NCBI GenBank assembly: GCA_024280265.1
Contig: JAJRQL010000030.1
Span: 1 to 32,411 of the forward strand
DNA length: 32,411 nt
Direction: 5' to 3'
From: Deltaproteobacteria bacterium
Lineage (GTDB): Bacteria > Desulfobacterota > Desulfobulbia > Desulfobulbales > Desulfocapsaceae
In this document: positions 24,002-32,411 of the stretch, in pieces
How the letters are laid out: the number at the start of each line of letters is the position of its first letter
Numbering within the stretch: the stretch's first letter is position 1
Program-made: the position numbers and the translations under genes
The notes under the pieces: generated by a model
What the model was told of the DNA's origin: nothing
What the model saw: the letters and a program-made list of their open reading frames with translations, nothing else
Databases searched by the model: none

Positions 24002-24655
24002 ATGGCGTTGGTGCTTTTTGATTTAGACAATACTTTGCTAGGTGGTGACAGTGATCATGAGTGGGGGAATTTTCTTGTAAAAAAGGGCCTTGTAGACGGC
24101 CCTTCCTATACTGCCGCTAATGATGCTTTTTATGAAAAATATAAGGCTGGTTGTCTGGATATTGTTGAATATTCTGCTTTCAGTTTTACGCCTCTCAGTC
24201 AACACAGTATGGCTGAACTGCAGGTGTTACACGCGGAGTTCATGGAGTCGGTTATTCGTCCAATGGTTGGTAAAAAGGCGAAACTACTGGTTGAAAAACA
24301 TCGTCGCAAAGGTGATATTCTAGTGATTATTACCGCAACTAACAGCTTTGTTACCAAGCCCATTGCTGAGCTTTTCGGAATCGACAACTTGATAGCAACA
24401 GAAGTCCAAGTTGAAAATGGACGTTTTGTTAATAAGATAGATGGTATCCCCTGCTATCAGGAAGGAAAAGTTGAGCGCCTTCAAGATTGGTTGCTGAGCA
24501 ACAGATTAACCTTGGAAAACAGTGTGTTTTACAGTGACTCCATAAATGACCTGCCATTGCTCGAAACTGTCGCATCTCCCGTTGCCGTTGACCCCGATCA
24601 TAAACTGAAAGAAATTGCAAATCAACGAGGCTGGAAAATTATGTCGCTCCTTTAA
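24002..24655 (+). CDS. HAD-superfamily (subfamily IB) phosphatase, SerB-like
   Basis: A 217-residue haloacid dehalogenase-fold hydrolase. Motif I is FDLDNTLL with nucleophile Asp7 and acid Asp9, motif II is ITATN, and motif III is SDSINDLPLLE with the metal-binding acids. The helical cap between motifs I and II is that of the PSPase-like IB group, which includes phosphoserine phosphatase and several uncharacterised proteins. A SerB role would complement serC in this window but cannot be shown from sequence alone. AAAGGA lies 7 nt before ATG 24002. It stands alone, 177 nt before purB. Confidence 0.88.
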   Translation: MALVLFDLDNTLLGGDSDHEWGNFLVKKGLVDGPSYTAANDAFYEKYKAGCLDIVEYSAFSFTPLSQHSMAELQVLHAEFMESVIRPMVGKKAKLLVEKHRRKGDILVIITATNSFVTKPIAELFGIDNLIATEVQVENGRFVNKIDGIPCYQEGKVERLQDWLLSNRLTLENSVFYSDSINDLPLLETVASPVAVDPDHKLKEIANQRGWKIMSLL

Positions 24656-24832
24656 AGATGCATCTCATGTATAGCATTAATAATCCTTGTATACACCCTG
24701 TTAGTACATAATTAAATGTCAGGACGATTTCCTTGTGATTTATGCACTGTGTCTGGTTTAATTTTCTGCAATTTAATGGTAAAAAAAAGGAAAATACCCA
24801 TATGAAACCATCAATTTTATCTGGAGAAATAA

Positions 24833-26278
24833 ATGAATAGGAATATATACCAGGAACCATTGGTAAGTCGTTATACCAGTCCCCAGATGCAGAAGCTCTT
24901 CTCTGAAGAGACCAAATTTACCAATTGGCGAAAATGCTGGTTGGCCTTGGCTGAATCTCAATACGAACTTGGACTGACTGATCTTGTTACAATGGAAATG
25001 ATCGATGAGATGCGGGCAAATATTGATAATATCGATTTTGACCTTGCAGCTTCTAAAGAAAAGGAAATTCGGCATGATGTGATGGCTCATGTATATGAAT
25101 TCGGAACAAAGTGCCCTAAAGCTGAAGGGATAATTCATTTGGGGGCTACCTCGCAATTTGTTGTGTGTAACTCTGATTTGATTGTTCAGAAACAGGCACT
25201 TGATTTTGTGAGAAAGGCGGTCTTGAAAGTTGTCTCTAATCTGGCAAAATTCTGCCTCGAACATAAAGACCTCCCTACCCTTGGCTTTACCCATTACCAG
25301 CCAGCCCAGCCAACGACTGTTGGGAAAAGAAATGCCTTATATATTCAGGATCTTGTAATGGATCTTGAATATATTGACTCCCTGTATGATCAGATAAAGG
25401 CTCGTGGAGCGAAGGGAACAGTTGGCACCCAGGCCACCTTTCTGGAGCTTTTTCATGGTGACAACGAGAAAGTGCGGGCACTGGATGAGCTGGTTTCGAA
25501 AAAACTTGGTTTTGACTCTGTATTTGCAGTTACAGGTCAAACGTACCCGCGAAAACTTGACATGAAACTTGCTGAAACATTAGCCGGGCTTGGGGCATCT
25601 GCACATAAGTTTGCCGTGGATATGCGGCTTCTCTCCAACTTGAAGGTTCAGGAAGAACCCTTTGCCAAGAATCAGACCGGATCCTCTGCTATGGCATACA
25701 AACGTAACCCGATGCGCTCAGAAAGAATGACCGGCTTAGCCAGGAAACTCATGGGCCTTCCGGTCAATTTTTCCGCAACCTATGCAAACCAATGGTTCGA
25801 GAGAACGCTTGATGACTCTGCCATCAGGAGGATGGATATTCCGCAGGCCTTTCTTCTTACGGATGCAATCCTCAAGCTATACATTAATATTACCAATCAA
25901 ATGGTTGTGTTTCCGAAGCAGATTGAAAGGCACTTACGCATGGAGCTCCCTTTCATGTCAACTGAGAAGATCCTTATGGAAGCAGTCGAAAAAGGTGAGA
26001 GTCGTCAGGAGATGCATGAGGTTATCAAGGAACATTCGCTTGCAGCTGGAAGGGTCGTCAAAGAAGAAGGCTTGGACAACGACCTCCTGGACAGACTTGC
26101 CGATGACGACAGAATCCCCTTCTCACTCACGGAACTTAATAACCTGGTTGGAGACTATAGCCAATTCACCGGAAGAGCAGCTGCCCAGACAGATGAATAC
26201 ATCAGGGAAGTTGTTGTTCCCTTGCTTGCAAAAAGAGAACATCAGATGGGCGAGGTTGACTCCTCACTGTCTGTTTAG
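24833..26278 (+). CDS. purB: Adenylosuccinate lyase, eukaryotic-type
   Basis: Cleaves SAICAR and adenylosuccinate in purine synthesis. The 481-residue protein is of the long type related to animal ADSL, not the 430- or 456-residue types of most bacteria. Landmarks: GATSQFV near 104, FTHYQPAQPTTVGKR with His154, GTVGTQATFLELF, and the superfamily signature SSAMAYKRNPMRSE at about 284-297. From memory, WFERTLDDSA and RMELPFMSTE resemble the human enzyme closely. In the TSxxVxDN region the usual Asp is Cys (VVCNSD). GGAG sits 6 nt before ATG 24833. It begins a unit with the DUF4911 gene and miaB. Confidence 0.95.
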   Translation: MNRNIYQEPLVSRYTSPQMQKLFSEETKFTNWRKCWLALAESQYELGLTDLVTMEMIDEMRANIDNIDFDLAASKEKEIRHDVMAHVYEFGTKCPKAEGIIHLGATSQFVVCNSDLIVQKQALDFVRKAVLKVVSNLAKFCLEHKDLPTLGFTHYQPAQPTTVGKRNALYIQDLVMDLEYIDSLYDQIKARGAKGTVGTQATFLELFHGDNEKVRALDELVSKKLGFDSVFAVTGQTYPRKLDMKLAETLAGLGASAHKFAVDMRLLSNLKVQEEPFAKNQTGSSAMAYKRNPMRSERMTGLARKLMGLPVNFSATYANQWFERTLDDSAIRRMDIPQAFLLTDAILKLYINITNQMVVFPKQIERHLRMELPFMSTEKILMEAVEKGESRQEMHEVIKEHSLAAGRVVKEEGLDNDLLDRLADDDRIPFSLTELNNLVGDYSQFTGRAAAQTDEYIREVVVPLLAKREHQMGEVDSSLSV

Positions 26279-26305
26279 CTTCCTTCTTAAAAGAGTCTTG
26301 ATAGA

Positions 26306-26536
26306 ATGAATCTTAATCCCTTGTATCTGAGAATAGACCGACATAGATACCATTATTTGAAATTTATCCTTGAGGCCTACGGTGGGATTTGCCAGCTTTC
26401 CACGATTCCGAATCACAGGGGAACCGTTTGTATTCGGTACTCTTCCGGGCAGGCGAGCCTTCTGTTTTCGCTTCTTGCTGATATCTCGAACACTATAAAA
26501 CCTCAAAACCTGCCGCATGGCAAAGGTGAAGAGTAA
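26306..26536 (+). CDS. DUF4911 family small protein
   Basis: A 76-residue protein whose YHYLKFILEAYGG segment matches what I recall of DUF4911, a short domain of unknown function found in Desulfobacterota and relatives. No membrane segment or signal is present. It lies 27 nt after purB and 6 nt before miaB, so all three are probably one transcript. The ribosome site is weak. The fold suggests a small ferredoxin-like alpha/beta protein, which is an inference. Confidence 0.7.
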   Translation: MNLNPLYLRIDRHRYHYLKFILEAYGGICQLSTIPNHRGTVCIRYSSGQASLLFSLLADISNTIKPQNLPHGKGEE

Positions 26537-26542
26537 GCCAAT

Positions 26543-27886
26543 ATGCATTCCAGATCTTTTTATATTAAGACTTTCGGTTGCCAGATGAATGAGCGAGACT
26601 CTGAGATTATGGCTCAGCTCTTGTCCGAACATGGTTACATTGAAACTTCAGACTCTGACGATTCTGATTTGATAATCCTTAACACCTGTTCTATTCGTGC
26701 AAAAGCTGAACAGAAAGTGATGAGCCTACTTGGTGTTATTCGAAAACAGAAAAAGAAAAAGCCGAATTTGAAGATTTGTGTTGCAGGATGCGTGGCCCAA
26801 CAGGAAGGTCGACAGATTATTGAACGCATGCCCCACGTTGATCTTGTGGTTGGAACCCAGAATATATATCAGCTTGCAGAGCTTTTGGAACATTGCGACA
26901 AGGACTCTGTGGCAACTAGCCTTGATGATCGCTACGATATACCGGCGTTTATCCCTGCCATGGTTGATGGGTCCAGTGAGCGACGTCCTGCAGCGTTTAA
27001 GAAGTTTCTTACCATCATGCAGGGGTGCAACAACTACTGCACCTATTGCGTTGTCCCCTATACGAGAGGGCGGGAAATGTCTCGTAAGGTCACCCACATA
27101 CTGGAAGAAGCTAATGTACTGGTTGGTGCTGGCGTACGGGAAATTACACTCCTTGGACAGAATGTGAATTCTTATGGTAAAACCAATACGGTGAGCTCTT
27201 CAAAGCCTGATTACAGCTTTAGTGATTTGCTACGTGAAGTTGCCGCAATACCAGGGCTTGATCGTCTCCGTTTTACAAGTTCCAACCCGAAAGATCTCTC
27301 AGATGAGTTGATGAGGTGTTTTGCCGATGTGGAGAATCTATGCCCGCAATTTCATCTCCCTGTTCAATCAGGATCTGACAGAATTCTGACCCTTATGAAC
27401 CGCAAATATACTCGGGAACTCTATCTTGATAAAGTTTCAGCCCTTCGATCCTATTCTCCAGATATTGCAATCACCACAGATATGATAATCGGTTTTCCAG
27501 GAGAAACTGAGCAGGATTTTGAGGACACCATGTCTTTGCTTGAAGATGTCAGGTTTCATGGTTCCTACTCTTTTAAATATTCTGATCGTCCAGGGACAAG
27601 ATCTGCTGAACTTGAAGGTAAGGTTGATGAATCAGTGAAGGCTGAACGATTGCTCCGCTTCCAAACGAGGCAGAATGAGATTTGTCTGGAGCATAATCGT
27701 AATTATGTTGGGAAAGTACTGTCAGTGATGGTTGAAAAGGTTGAAGGGACTGCGCTGGTTACGAGAGCTACCACCAATCACCTGGTTCATATTGCCGATG
27801 GTATGCGTAAATATACTCCTGGAGAAACGCTTCTTGCGAAAATAGTTCGGGCCGGCCATCATTCCTTAAGTGGTGAACCCGGCTGA
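26543..27886 (+). CDS. miaB: tRNA-2-methylthio-N6-dimethylallyladenosine synthase
   Basis: Radical SAM methylthiotransferase that converts i6A37 to ms2i6A37. The 447-residue protein has the UPF0004 domain with the second cluster's Cys13, Cys49 and Cys83 (FGCQMN, NTCSIR, GCVAQ), the radical SAM cluster CNNYCTYC at Cys162, Cys166 and Cys169, YTRGRE after it, and a C-terminal TRAM domain. GQNVNSYG and FPGETEQDF are typical. The NxR pattern and FGCQMN opening fit MiaB rather than RimO or MtaB. No clear terminator follows. Confidence 0.96.
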   Translation: MHSRSFYIKTFGCQMNERDSEIMAQLLSEHGYIETSDSDDSDLIILNTCSIRAKAEQKVMSLLGVIRKQKKKKPNLKICVAGCVAQQEGRQIIERMPHVDLVVGTQNIYQLAELLEHCDKDSVATSLDDRYDIPAFIPAMVDGSSERRPAAFKKFLTIMQGCNNYCTYCVVPYTRGREMSRKVTHILEEANVLVGAGVREITLLGQNVNSYGKTNTVSSSKPDYSFSDLLREVAAIPGLDRLRFTSSNPKDLSDELMRCFADVENLCPQFHLPVQSGSDRILTLMNRKYTRELYLDKVSALRSYSPDIAITTDMIIGFPGETEQDFEDTMSLLEDVRFHGSYSFKYSDRPGTRSAELEGKVDESVKAERLLRFQTRQNEICLEHNRNYVGKVLSVMVEKVEGTALVTRATTNHLVHIADGMRKYTPGETLLAKIVRAGHHSLSGEPG

Positions 27887-27944
27887 TTATTTAAGTATTC
27901 AGGAGCATTCCCTATTTGATGGTGATGCAGCAGAACTGCAATTT

Positions 27945-28124
27945 TGACAAGCTCGTAAAAACCTTAAACTGTAGATGGCTAAGTAGATACACGTAGACTT
28001 CGAAAAACTTCAGATCCGAGGCGCAAACATTTTTAATTGTTTCGGTGTACTTATAAAATAGTACGTCGTAATGATTAAAAATGTGAAACAACGTAGGAGG
28101 TGAAGAGTTTTTACGACGCCGTCA
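27945..28124. repeat. Palindromic element A, full copy (180 nt)
   Basis: Almost the whole stretch folds back on itself. The ends TGAC-N4-TCGTAAAAAC and its inverted partner at 28107-28124 match at 14 of 18 positions. Further in, ACATTTTTAAT at 28027-28037 pairs perfectly with 28074-28084, and GTAC repeats frame the centre. Its left 38 nt recur at 5277-5314. No protein is encoded. It fits a non-autonomous miniature element or a large REP/ERIC-like repeat. Confidence 0.75.
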
Positions 28125-28221
28125 ATTTTGAATACTAACAAAACGTAGCGCCAGCAGAGTGTTCAAAAAAAAGGCATAAAAATTTACCTTCATTCAAACA
28201 AAAAAGAAGCTTAGGGAAAAG

Positions 28222-30231
28222 TTATTTTTTCGCAGTAGTTTTAGAATTGCGGATATCATCCATTCCCGGAAGAGGCAGGTTGACTTTTTTTCCTTTCGGC
28301 TTCTTCCCGGTTGCATCAACCACACGTCGAACAATTCTTGTGGAGACGCGTTTTCCCTTTGCAGCAGGCCCTTTTACCAGGTAATCATCAAAGAATATCT
28401 CAACCACATTGGTTTTGGCGCGCGGAGAAGGCACGAGACTTGCCCTGGCACTTTTTTCCTCACCCAGAGAGAGGAGGAGGATTTTTGATTTTTTGTGTTC
28501 CTCACAGAGTTTGTATTCTTTATCAAGGATAAATTTAGGGGTAGCGAATCGTTTCACATAACACAGGTTTTCCCGCCCTTCCCTGTATACAATATTGAAT
28601 ATCATCTCTTTTTTCAGTTTACCAATCCAGAGGATATCATGGCCCACAAAGAGTTTTTCTGCCACCTGCACGACTTTGTATTTTCCGGTCTCATAGATCA
28701 ACAGCAGGCGGTCATATTCAGAACATGGAATGGAGAATTCACTGTCCCCATTACTTATTTTGATCTGGTGCCCTAAAAAACCTTCCTCCCTGTCGTAACA
28801 GACAGTAAGATTTGACAGGGCAACCTTACGAACACTGACTTCAGTGAATTCTGTCAATTCTGTCAGTCGTGGATAGTCTTTGCCATATTTTTTCAACAGT
28901 CCATCGATATAATCAGTAGTAAATCCTATCATATCTTTAAGGTGCTTACTTATAGCATTGATTTCAGAACGGATAGCTTTTATTTCTCTCTTCTGTTTGT
29001 TGATATCATAACGAGAGATGCGTTTTATTCTTATTTCCAGTAACTTCTCTATATCTTCAGTTGTTACAGGTCGTTTAAGTTCTTGTGTAAATTCTTCAAG
29101 TGCCTCATCAACACCTTTAATAACCGCCTTGTAACTGGTCTTCTCCTCTATCGTTTTGTAAATACGTTCTTCAATAAAGATCTGTTCCAGCAGGCGTGCA
29201 TGGAGTTTATTCTCAAGACGTCCCTTGTCTATTTCCAGCTCACGGGTGAGATCAGCAACAAGTTTTTCAGTGTTATACCGTATGACCTCTTCCACTGTAG
29301 AGGTCCTTGGCACTCCATTTTGAACCAGGGTTAGATTTGGGCTGATGGGTACTTCGCAGTCTGTAAAGGCATATAGTGCCTTAATGGTGTCTTTGGCGTA
29401 TATCCCCCGGGCAAGTTTAATTTCAATTTCAACGTTTTCAGCAGTATAGTCGTTGATAGAAACAATTTTAATCTTCCCTGCCTTTGATGCTTTTTCAACA
29501 GAATCAATGAGTGACTGGGTGGTAGTGGTATAGGGAATTTCCGTGATAATAATAGTTTTTTCGTTGATGGCCTCCATCCTGGCACGACAGCGGATTTTTC
29601 CATTTCCGTTGCTGTATAGAGATACATCGAGCATCCCTCCTTGTGGAAAATCCGGGAACAGGCAAAACTCTTCCTGCCGTAAAATCTTTTTCTGGGCTTC
29701 AAGGAGTTCGCAAAAATTATGGGGCATTATTTTTGTCGCCATTCCAACAGCAATACCGTCTGCTCCCTGAAGAAGTAATAGCGGGATTTTGCATGGCAGG
29801 CTCACAGGTTCCTGCATTCGGCCATCGTAGGAATCAATGAATTCCGTGAGATCCTTATTAAACATGATCTCACGGGCAAGGGGTGACAGGCGACACTCGA
29901 TATAGCGTGGTGCAGAAGCAGAATCACCAGTGAAGATATTACCGTAGTTTCCCTGGCGATCAATAAGGTAGCCCTTGTTTGCCAGATTTACCAGTGCTGC
30001 AAATATGGACTGATCACCATGTGGATGCAGTTTCATAGTGGCACCCACTACGTTGGCAACTTTATGAAAACGTCCGTCATCCATATTGTGCAGAGTCTGC
30101 AAAATACGGCGTTGTACCGGTTTCAAGCCATCGTTGATGTCAGGAATGGCACGCTCTTTTATGACATAGGAGGTGTATTCAAGAAAATTATATTCGAAAA
30201 ACTGTCGTAACTTACCGTGCTGTGAGTCCAC
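28222..30231 (-). CDS. parC: DNA topoisomerase IV-type subunit A, compact form
   Basis: Breakage-reunion subunit of a type IIA topoisomerase. From GTG 30231 it has 669 residues, much shorter than gyrase A (about 850). The winged-helix region is clear: ERAIPDINDGLKPVQRRIL, HPHGDQSI, and APRYIECRL with catalytic Tyr110. The C-terminal 180 residues lack a GyrA box (QRRGGKG) and end in a Lys-rich tail. This short form is known from Bacteroidetes and some other phyla. GTG 30231 begins 31 nt after the parE stop; ATG 30333 would add 34 residues that merely read parE in another frame. No strong ribosome site is seen for either. Confidence 0.88.
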   Translation of the reverse strand: MDSQHGKLRQFFEYNFLEYTSYVIKERAIPDINDGLKPVQRRILQTLHNMDDGRFHKVANVVGATMKLHPHGDQSIFAALVNLANKGYLIDRQGNYGNIFTGDSASAPRYIECRLSPLAREIMFNKDLTEFIDSYDGRMQEPVSLPCKIPLLLLQGADGIAVGMATKIMPHNFCELLEAQKKILRQEEFCLFPDFPQGGMLDVSLYSNGNGKIRCRARMEAINEKTIIITEIPYTTTTQSLIDSVEKASKAGKIKIVSINDYTAENVEIEIKLARGIYAKDTIKALYAFTDCEVPISPNLTLVQNGVPRTSTVEEVIRYNTEKLVADLTRELEIDKGRLENKLHARLLEQIFIEERIYKTIEEKTSYKAVIKGVDEALEEFTQELKRPVTTEDIEKLLEIRIKRISRYDINKQKREIKAIRSEINAISKHLKDMIGFTTDYIDGLLKKYGKDYPRLTELTEFTEVSVRKVALSNLTVCYDREEGFLGHQIKISNGDSEFSIPCSEYDRLLLIYETGKYKVVQVAEKLFVGHDILWIGKLKKEMIFNIVYREGRENLCYVKRFATPKFILDKEYKLCEEHKKSKILLLSLGEEKSARASLVPSPRAKTNVVEIFFDDYLVKGPAAKGKRVSTRIVRRVVDATGKKPKGKKVNLPLPGMDDIRNSKTTAKK

Positions 30232-30262
30232 TTGATGAATGTTACCGTAAAATTTTATAGTT

Positions 30263-32089
30263 CTAGAGGAGATTTTCCATAATATAGGCTTTTCTTTCTG
30301 GAGTATTTTTCCCCATATAAAATGACAAAACATCTGTCATCTCACTTACAGACCCCATATCAATCTGTTTCAGTATTATTTCAGGACCAATAAACTGTTT
30401 AAACTCTTTGGGTGATATCTCGCCAAGCCCTTTAAATCTTGTGGTTTCCACGTTCTTTTTAACCTTGCCTTTTCCTTGAAGCTTCCTGGTTATATGATCT
30501 TTTTCTTTTTCGCTGTAGCAATAGTGGGTCTCTTTTTTGTTACGTACTCGAAAAATGGGGGTTTCCAGGATATACACATGACCCAGTTTTACCAACGGTT
30601 CAAAATAGTGAAGAAAAAAGGTGAGCAGCAAGTTTCTGATATGAAGGCCATCAACATCAGCATCAGTAGCCAAAATAACCTTATCATAACGGAGTTCTGT
30701 GATTGATTCTTCAATATTCAGGGCCCGCATGAGCGAGTACATCTCTTCATTTTTATAAAGAAGAGCAAGTTTCTGGCCAAGGACATTCATTGGTTTTCCT
30801 TTTAAGGAAAAAACAGCCTGGGTCAATGGATCACGGGAGGAAACGATGGAACCGGCAGCCGATTGACCCTCTGTGATAAAGATCATATTCTCCCTACCTG
30901 CCGGGGATGGTTTGTTGCGGCTGGGGTGATGTTTGCAGTCTTTCAGCTGGGGAATTTTAAGAGCAACCTTTCTGGCCTTTGCCTTTGCCTCTTTGCGAAC
31001 ACTTTGCAGCTCTTTACGTACCTTCTGGTTTCGCTGGACCTTTTCAAGAAGTCTATCGGCAAGATCAGAATCTTTATACAGGGCACTCGAAACACAATCT
31101 TTGACTTTGTTGACAATCCAGGCCCGGATGTCAGTGTTACCAAGTTTGTTTTTGGTCTGAGATTCAAAGACCGGTTCAACAATTTTCACTGCAAGGGTGC
31201 CTACAATGCCATCACGAACATCGTTACCAGTAAACTTCTTATTGGAAAACTCATTAACACCCTTCAGGATACCTTCACGAAATGCGGACAGATGGGTTCC
31301 TCCCTCACTGGTGTAGGTTCCATTTACGAAACTGTAGTAGGTGTCGCTATATCCTTCACTATGTGAAAAGGCCAATTCCAAGGTCGAATCCAGGTAGTAA
31401 ATAGGGTCGTAGATCCCCTGCCCTCCAAGCTCTTTGTCCAGTAAGTCAAGTAGACCGTTTTTTGAATGATAGCATGTTTTATCAAGATACAGTTTGAGAC
31501 CGGCGTTGAGATAGGCGTATCTCCAGAGTCGCTTGTCCACATATTCAAGATCAAACTTGAAATCAGCAAAAAGTTCGGAATCTGGTAAGAATTCAATGAG
31601 TGTTCCGTTCACCTCTTTGGTTGTACCTTTTGTCTCCTTTTCAAGTTTACCGCCTGAAAAAACCGCAGAGGCAAATTTGCCATCACGAAAAGCTGTAACT
31701 TGAAAATACTCCGACATCGCATTGACAGCCTTTGTCCCGACACCATTAAGGCCAACTGAAAATTGAAAGACATCGGTTGAGTATTTAGCGCCTGTGTTTA
31801 TCCGTGAAACACAGTCTACAATTTTTCCAAGGGGGATTCCACGTCCGTAATCCCGAACTCGTACAAGTCCTTCTTCTGAAATTTTTATATCGACCCTTTT
31901 TCCGGCTCCCATAATGAATTCATCAACGGCATTATCGATTACTTCCTTGAGAAGAATATAAATGCCATCATCAGGATGTGTCCCAGATCCAAGGCGGCCG
32001 ATATACATACCTGGTCGTTTTCGGATATGTTCAAGGGAGCTGAGAGTCTTTACTTTACTTTCGTCGTAAACGGGTGCTTTTTGCGGCAT
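30263..32089 (-). CDS. parE: DNA topoisomerase IV-type subunit B, compact form
   Basis: ATPase subunit of the same topoisomerase. The 608-residue protein has the GHKL ATP site (Asn53 in KEVIDNAVDE, GRGIP at 82-86... and GLNGVGTKAVNA from 113), and a TOPRIM domain with Glu407 and DADVDG at 476-481 followed by KGLGEI. The usual EGDSAGGS of gyrase reads EGQSAAGS, keeping the Glu but losing the adjacent Asp. The protein lacks the E. coli GyrB insertion. It is the first gene of the parE-parC pair. The ribosome site before ATG 32089 is weak. Confidence 0.92.
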   Translation of the reverse strand: MPQKAPVYDESKVKTLSSLEHIRKRPGMYIGRLGSGTHPDDGIYILLKEVIDNAVDEFIMGAGKRVDIKISEEGLVRVRDYGRGIPLGKIVDCVSRINTGAKYSTDVFQFSVGLNGVGTKAVNAMSEYFQVTAFRDGKFASAVFSGGKLEKETKGTTKEVNGTLIEFLPDSELFADFKFDLEYVDKRLWRYAYLNAGLKLYLDKTCYHSKNGLLDLLDKELGGQGIYDPIYYLDSTLELAFSHSEGYSDTYYSFVNGTYTSEGGTHLSAFREGILKGVNEFSNKKFTGNDVRDGIVGTLAVKIVEPVFESQTKNKLGNTDIRAWIVNKVKDCVSSALYKDSDLADRLLEKVQRNQKVRKELQSVRKEAKAKARKVALKIPQLKDCKHHPSRNKPSPAGRENMIFITEGQSAAGSIVSSRDPLTQAVFSLKGKPMNVLGQKLALLYKNEEMYSLMRALNIEESITELRYDKVILATDADVDGLHIRNLLLTFFLHYFEPLVKLGHVYILETPIFRVRNKKETHYCYSEKEKDHITRKLQGKGKVKKNVETTRFKGLGEISPKEFKQFIGPEIILKQIDMGSVSEMTDVLSFYMGKNTPERKAYIMENLL

Positions 32090-32127
32090 GTTAAGAGGGC
32101 TGCATGGAGGTTTTTCTGATTATCAGT

Positions 32128-32142
32128 GTCTTACTCCATAAA
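32128..32142. repeat. 15-nt motif shared with the trmL upstream region
   Basis: Second copy of GTCTTACTCCATAAA, identical to 17140-17154, 39 nt upstream of parE. Confidence 0.5.
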
Positions 32143-32175
32143 CTGAAGTTTAGAGTTTCACGCACCAATCCATCA

Positions 32176-32411
32176 TCATGATGGAAGCGGATGACTTTCG
32201 GTTAAATTGTTCTTTGACATAAAGCCACTATGGCTTTTTATCATATATTCATCGTCTGGTGGAGGATTATCCTCAATTGGAGGTCGGAATATTCGATACT
32301 TTGGGTTCCACCAGTCCCGAATCCGAACATTGCTTAAAATCATTTGCAGGCCAAGGCGGACACGGCCAACTGTAACCTGATTTTCTTTTCTCCAGGGAGT
32401 CAACAGCATTA
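32176..32411 (-). CDS. Possible C-terminal part of a hypothetical protein
   Basis: An open minus-strand frame that is still open at the window's end and stops at 32176. At least 77 residues are visible, with RIRDWWNPKYRIFRPP and an acidic proline-rich NPPPDDEY stretch. I recognise no family. It lies upstream of parE on the same strand. The composition is plausible for a protein tail, but chance cannot be excluded at this length. A CCATCAT/ATGATGG palindrome at 32170-32184 spans its stop region. Confidence 0.35.
   Translation of the reverse strand, partial: MLLTPWRKENQVTVGRVRLGLQMILSNVRIRDWWNPKYRIFRPPIEDNPPPDDEYMIKSHSGFMSKNNLTESHPLPS

Noticed and set aside
32221-32240. AAAGCCA/TGGCTTT hairpin with a short T-run on the plus strand
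   Set aside because: Short stem inside a possible minus-strand frame and no plus-strand gene before it.

Overview
The window is about 32.4 kb of a moderate-GC bacterial chromosome that carries mostly housekeeping genes. The gene set fits an anaerobic, probably sulfur- or sulfate-metabolising member of Desulfobacterota, perhaps near Desulfobulbales. The supporting signs are a four-subunit 2-oxoacid:ferredoxin oxidoreductase, a nine-heme c-type cytochrome lipoprotein, a split biotin-dependent carboxylase, citramalate synthase, a compact Bacteroidetes-style ParE/ParC pair and long palindromic intergenic repeats. The taxon is an inference from gene content; no rRNA is present. I see no phage, insertion sequence, CRISPR array or defence island.

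Layout. (1) 1-2743, plus strand: tail of trpG, then trpD, trpC and trpF (tryptophan branch; no trpB/trpA follows). (2) 2740-5011, minus strand: a nonaheme cytochrome lipoprotein overlapping an RlpA/SPOR envelope protein. (3) 5049-5363: promoter, tRNA-Thr(CGU), a repeat fragment and a strong hairpin terminator. (4) 5396-8830, minus strand: biotin carboxylase, then a divergent carboxyltransferase, then a biotinyl domain separated from it by one in-frame TAA. (5) 8831-9191: a divergent control region with two abutting palindromes and promoter-like boxes on both sides. (6) 9192-12448, plus strand: korD-korA-korB-korC plus a small two-helix membrane protein. (7) 12461-16249, minus strand: serC, a radical SAM protein, rlmN and a SagB-type dehydrogenase, tightly packed; trmL lies further upstream. 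(8) 17081-17719: a long non-coding stretch with a palindromic element and a strong terminator hairpin just before lysC. (9) 17720-23708, plus strand: lysC, cimA, a membrane-anchored helix-hairpin-helix protein, miaA and recJ, tightly spaced. (10) 24002-27886, plus strand: a HAD phosphatase, a eukaryotic-type purB, a DUF4911 protein and miaB. (11) 27945-28124: a 180-nt palindromic repeat. (12) 28222-32089, minus strand: parE then parC. (13) The last 320 nt hold the parE upstream region and a possible partial gene.

How the genes fit together. Biotin carboxylase, carboxyltransferase and biotinyl domain make one enzyme that carboxylates a 2-oxoacid. It is transcribed away from the KOR genes, which join or split CO2 and an acyl-CoA through ferredoxin, so both units could set the flux around pyruvate, oxaloacetate and 2-oxoglutarate. 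LysC and CimA feed the aspartate-family and isoleucine routes. MiaA and MiaB together make ms2i6A37 on tRNA, and with TrmL and RlmN they give the window four RNA-modification genes.

The most notable points are the altered active-site motifs of the carboxyltransferase together with the in-frame stop before its biotinyl domain, the control region between that enzyme and the KOR operon, and two related families of palindromic intergenic repeats. I found no clearly new multi-gene system.
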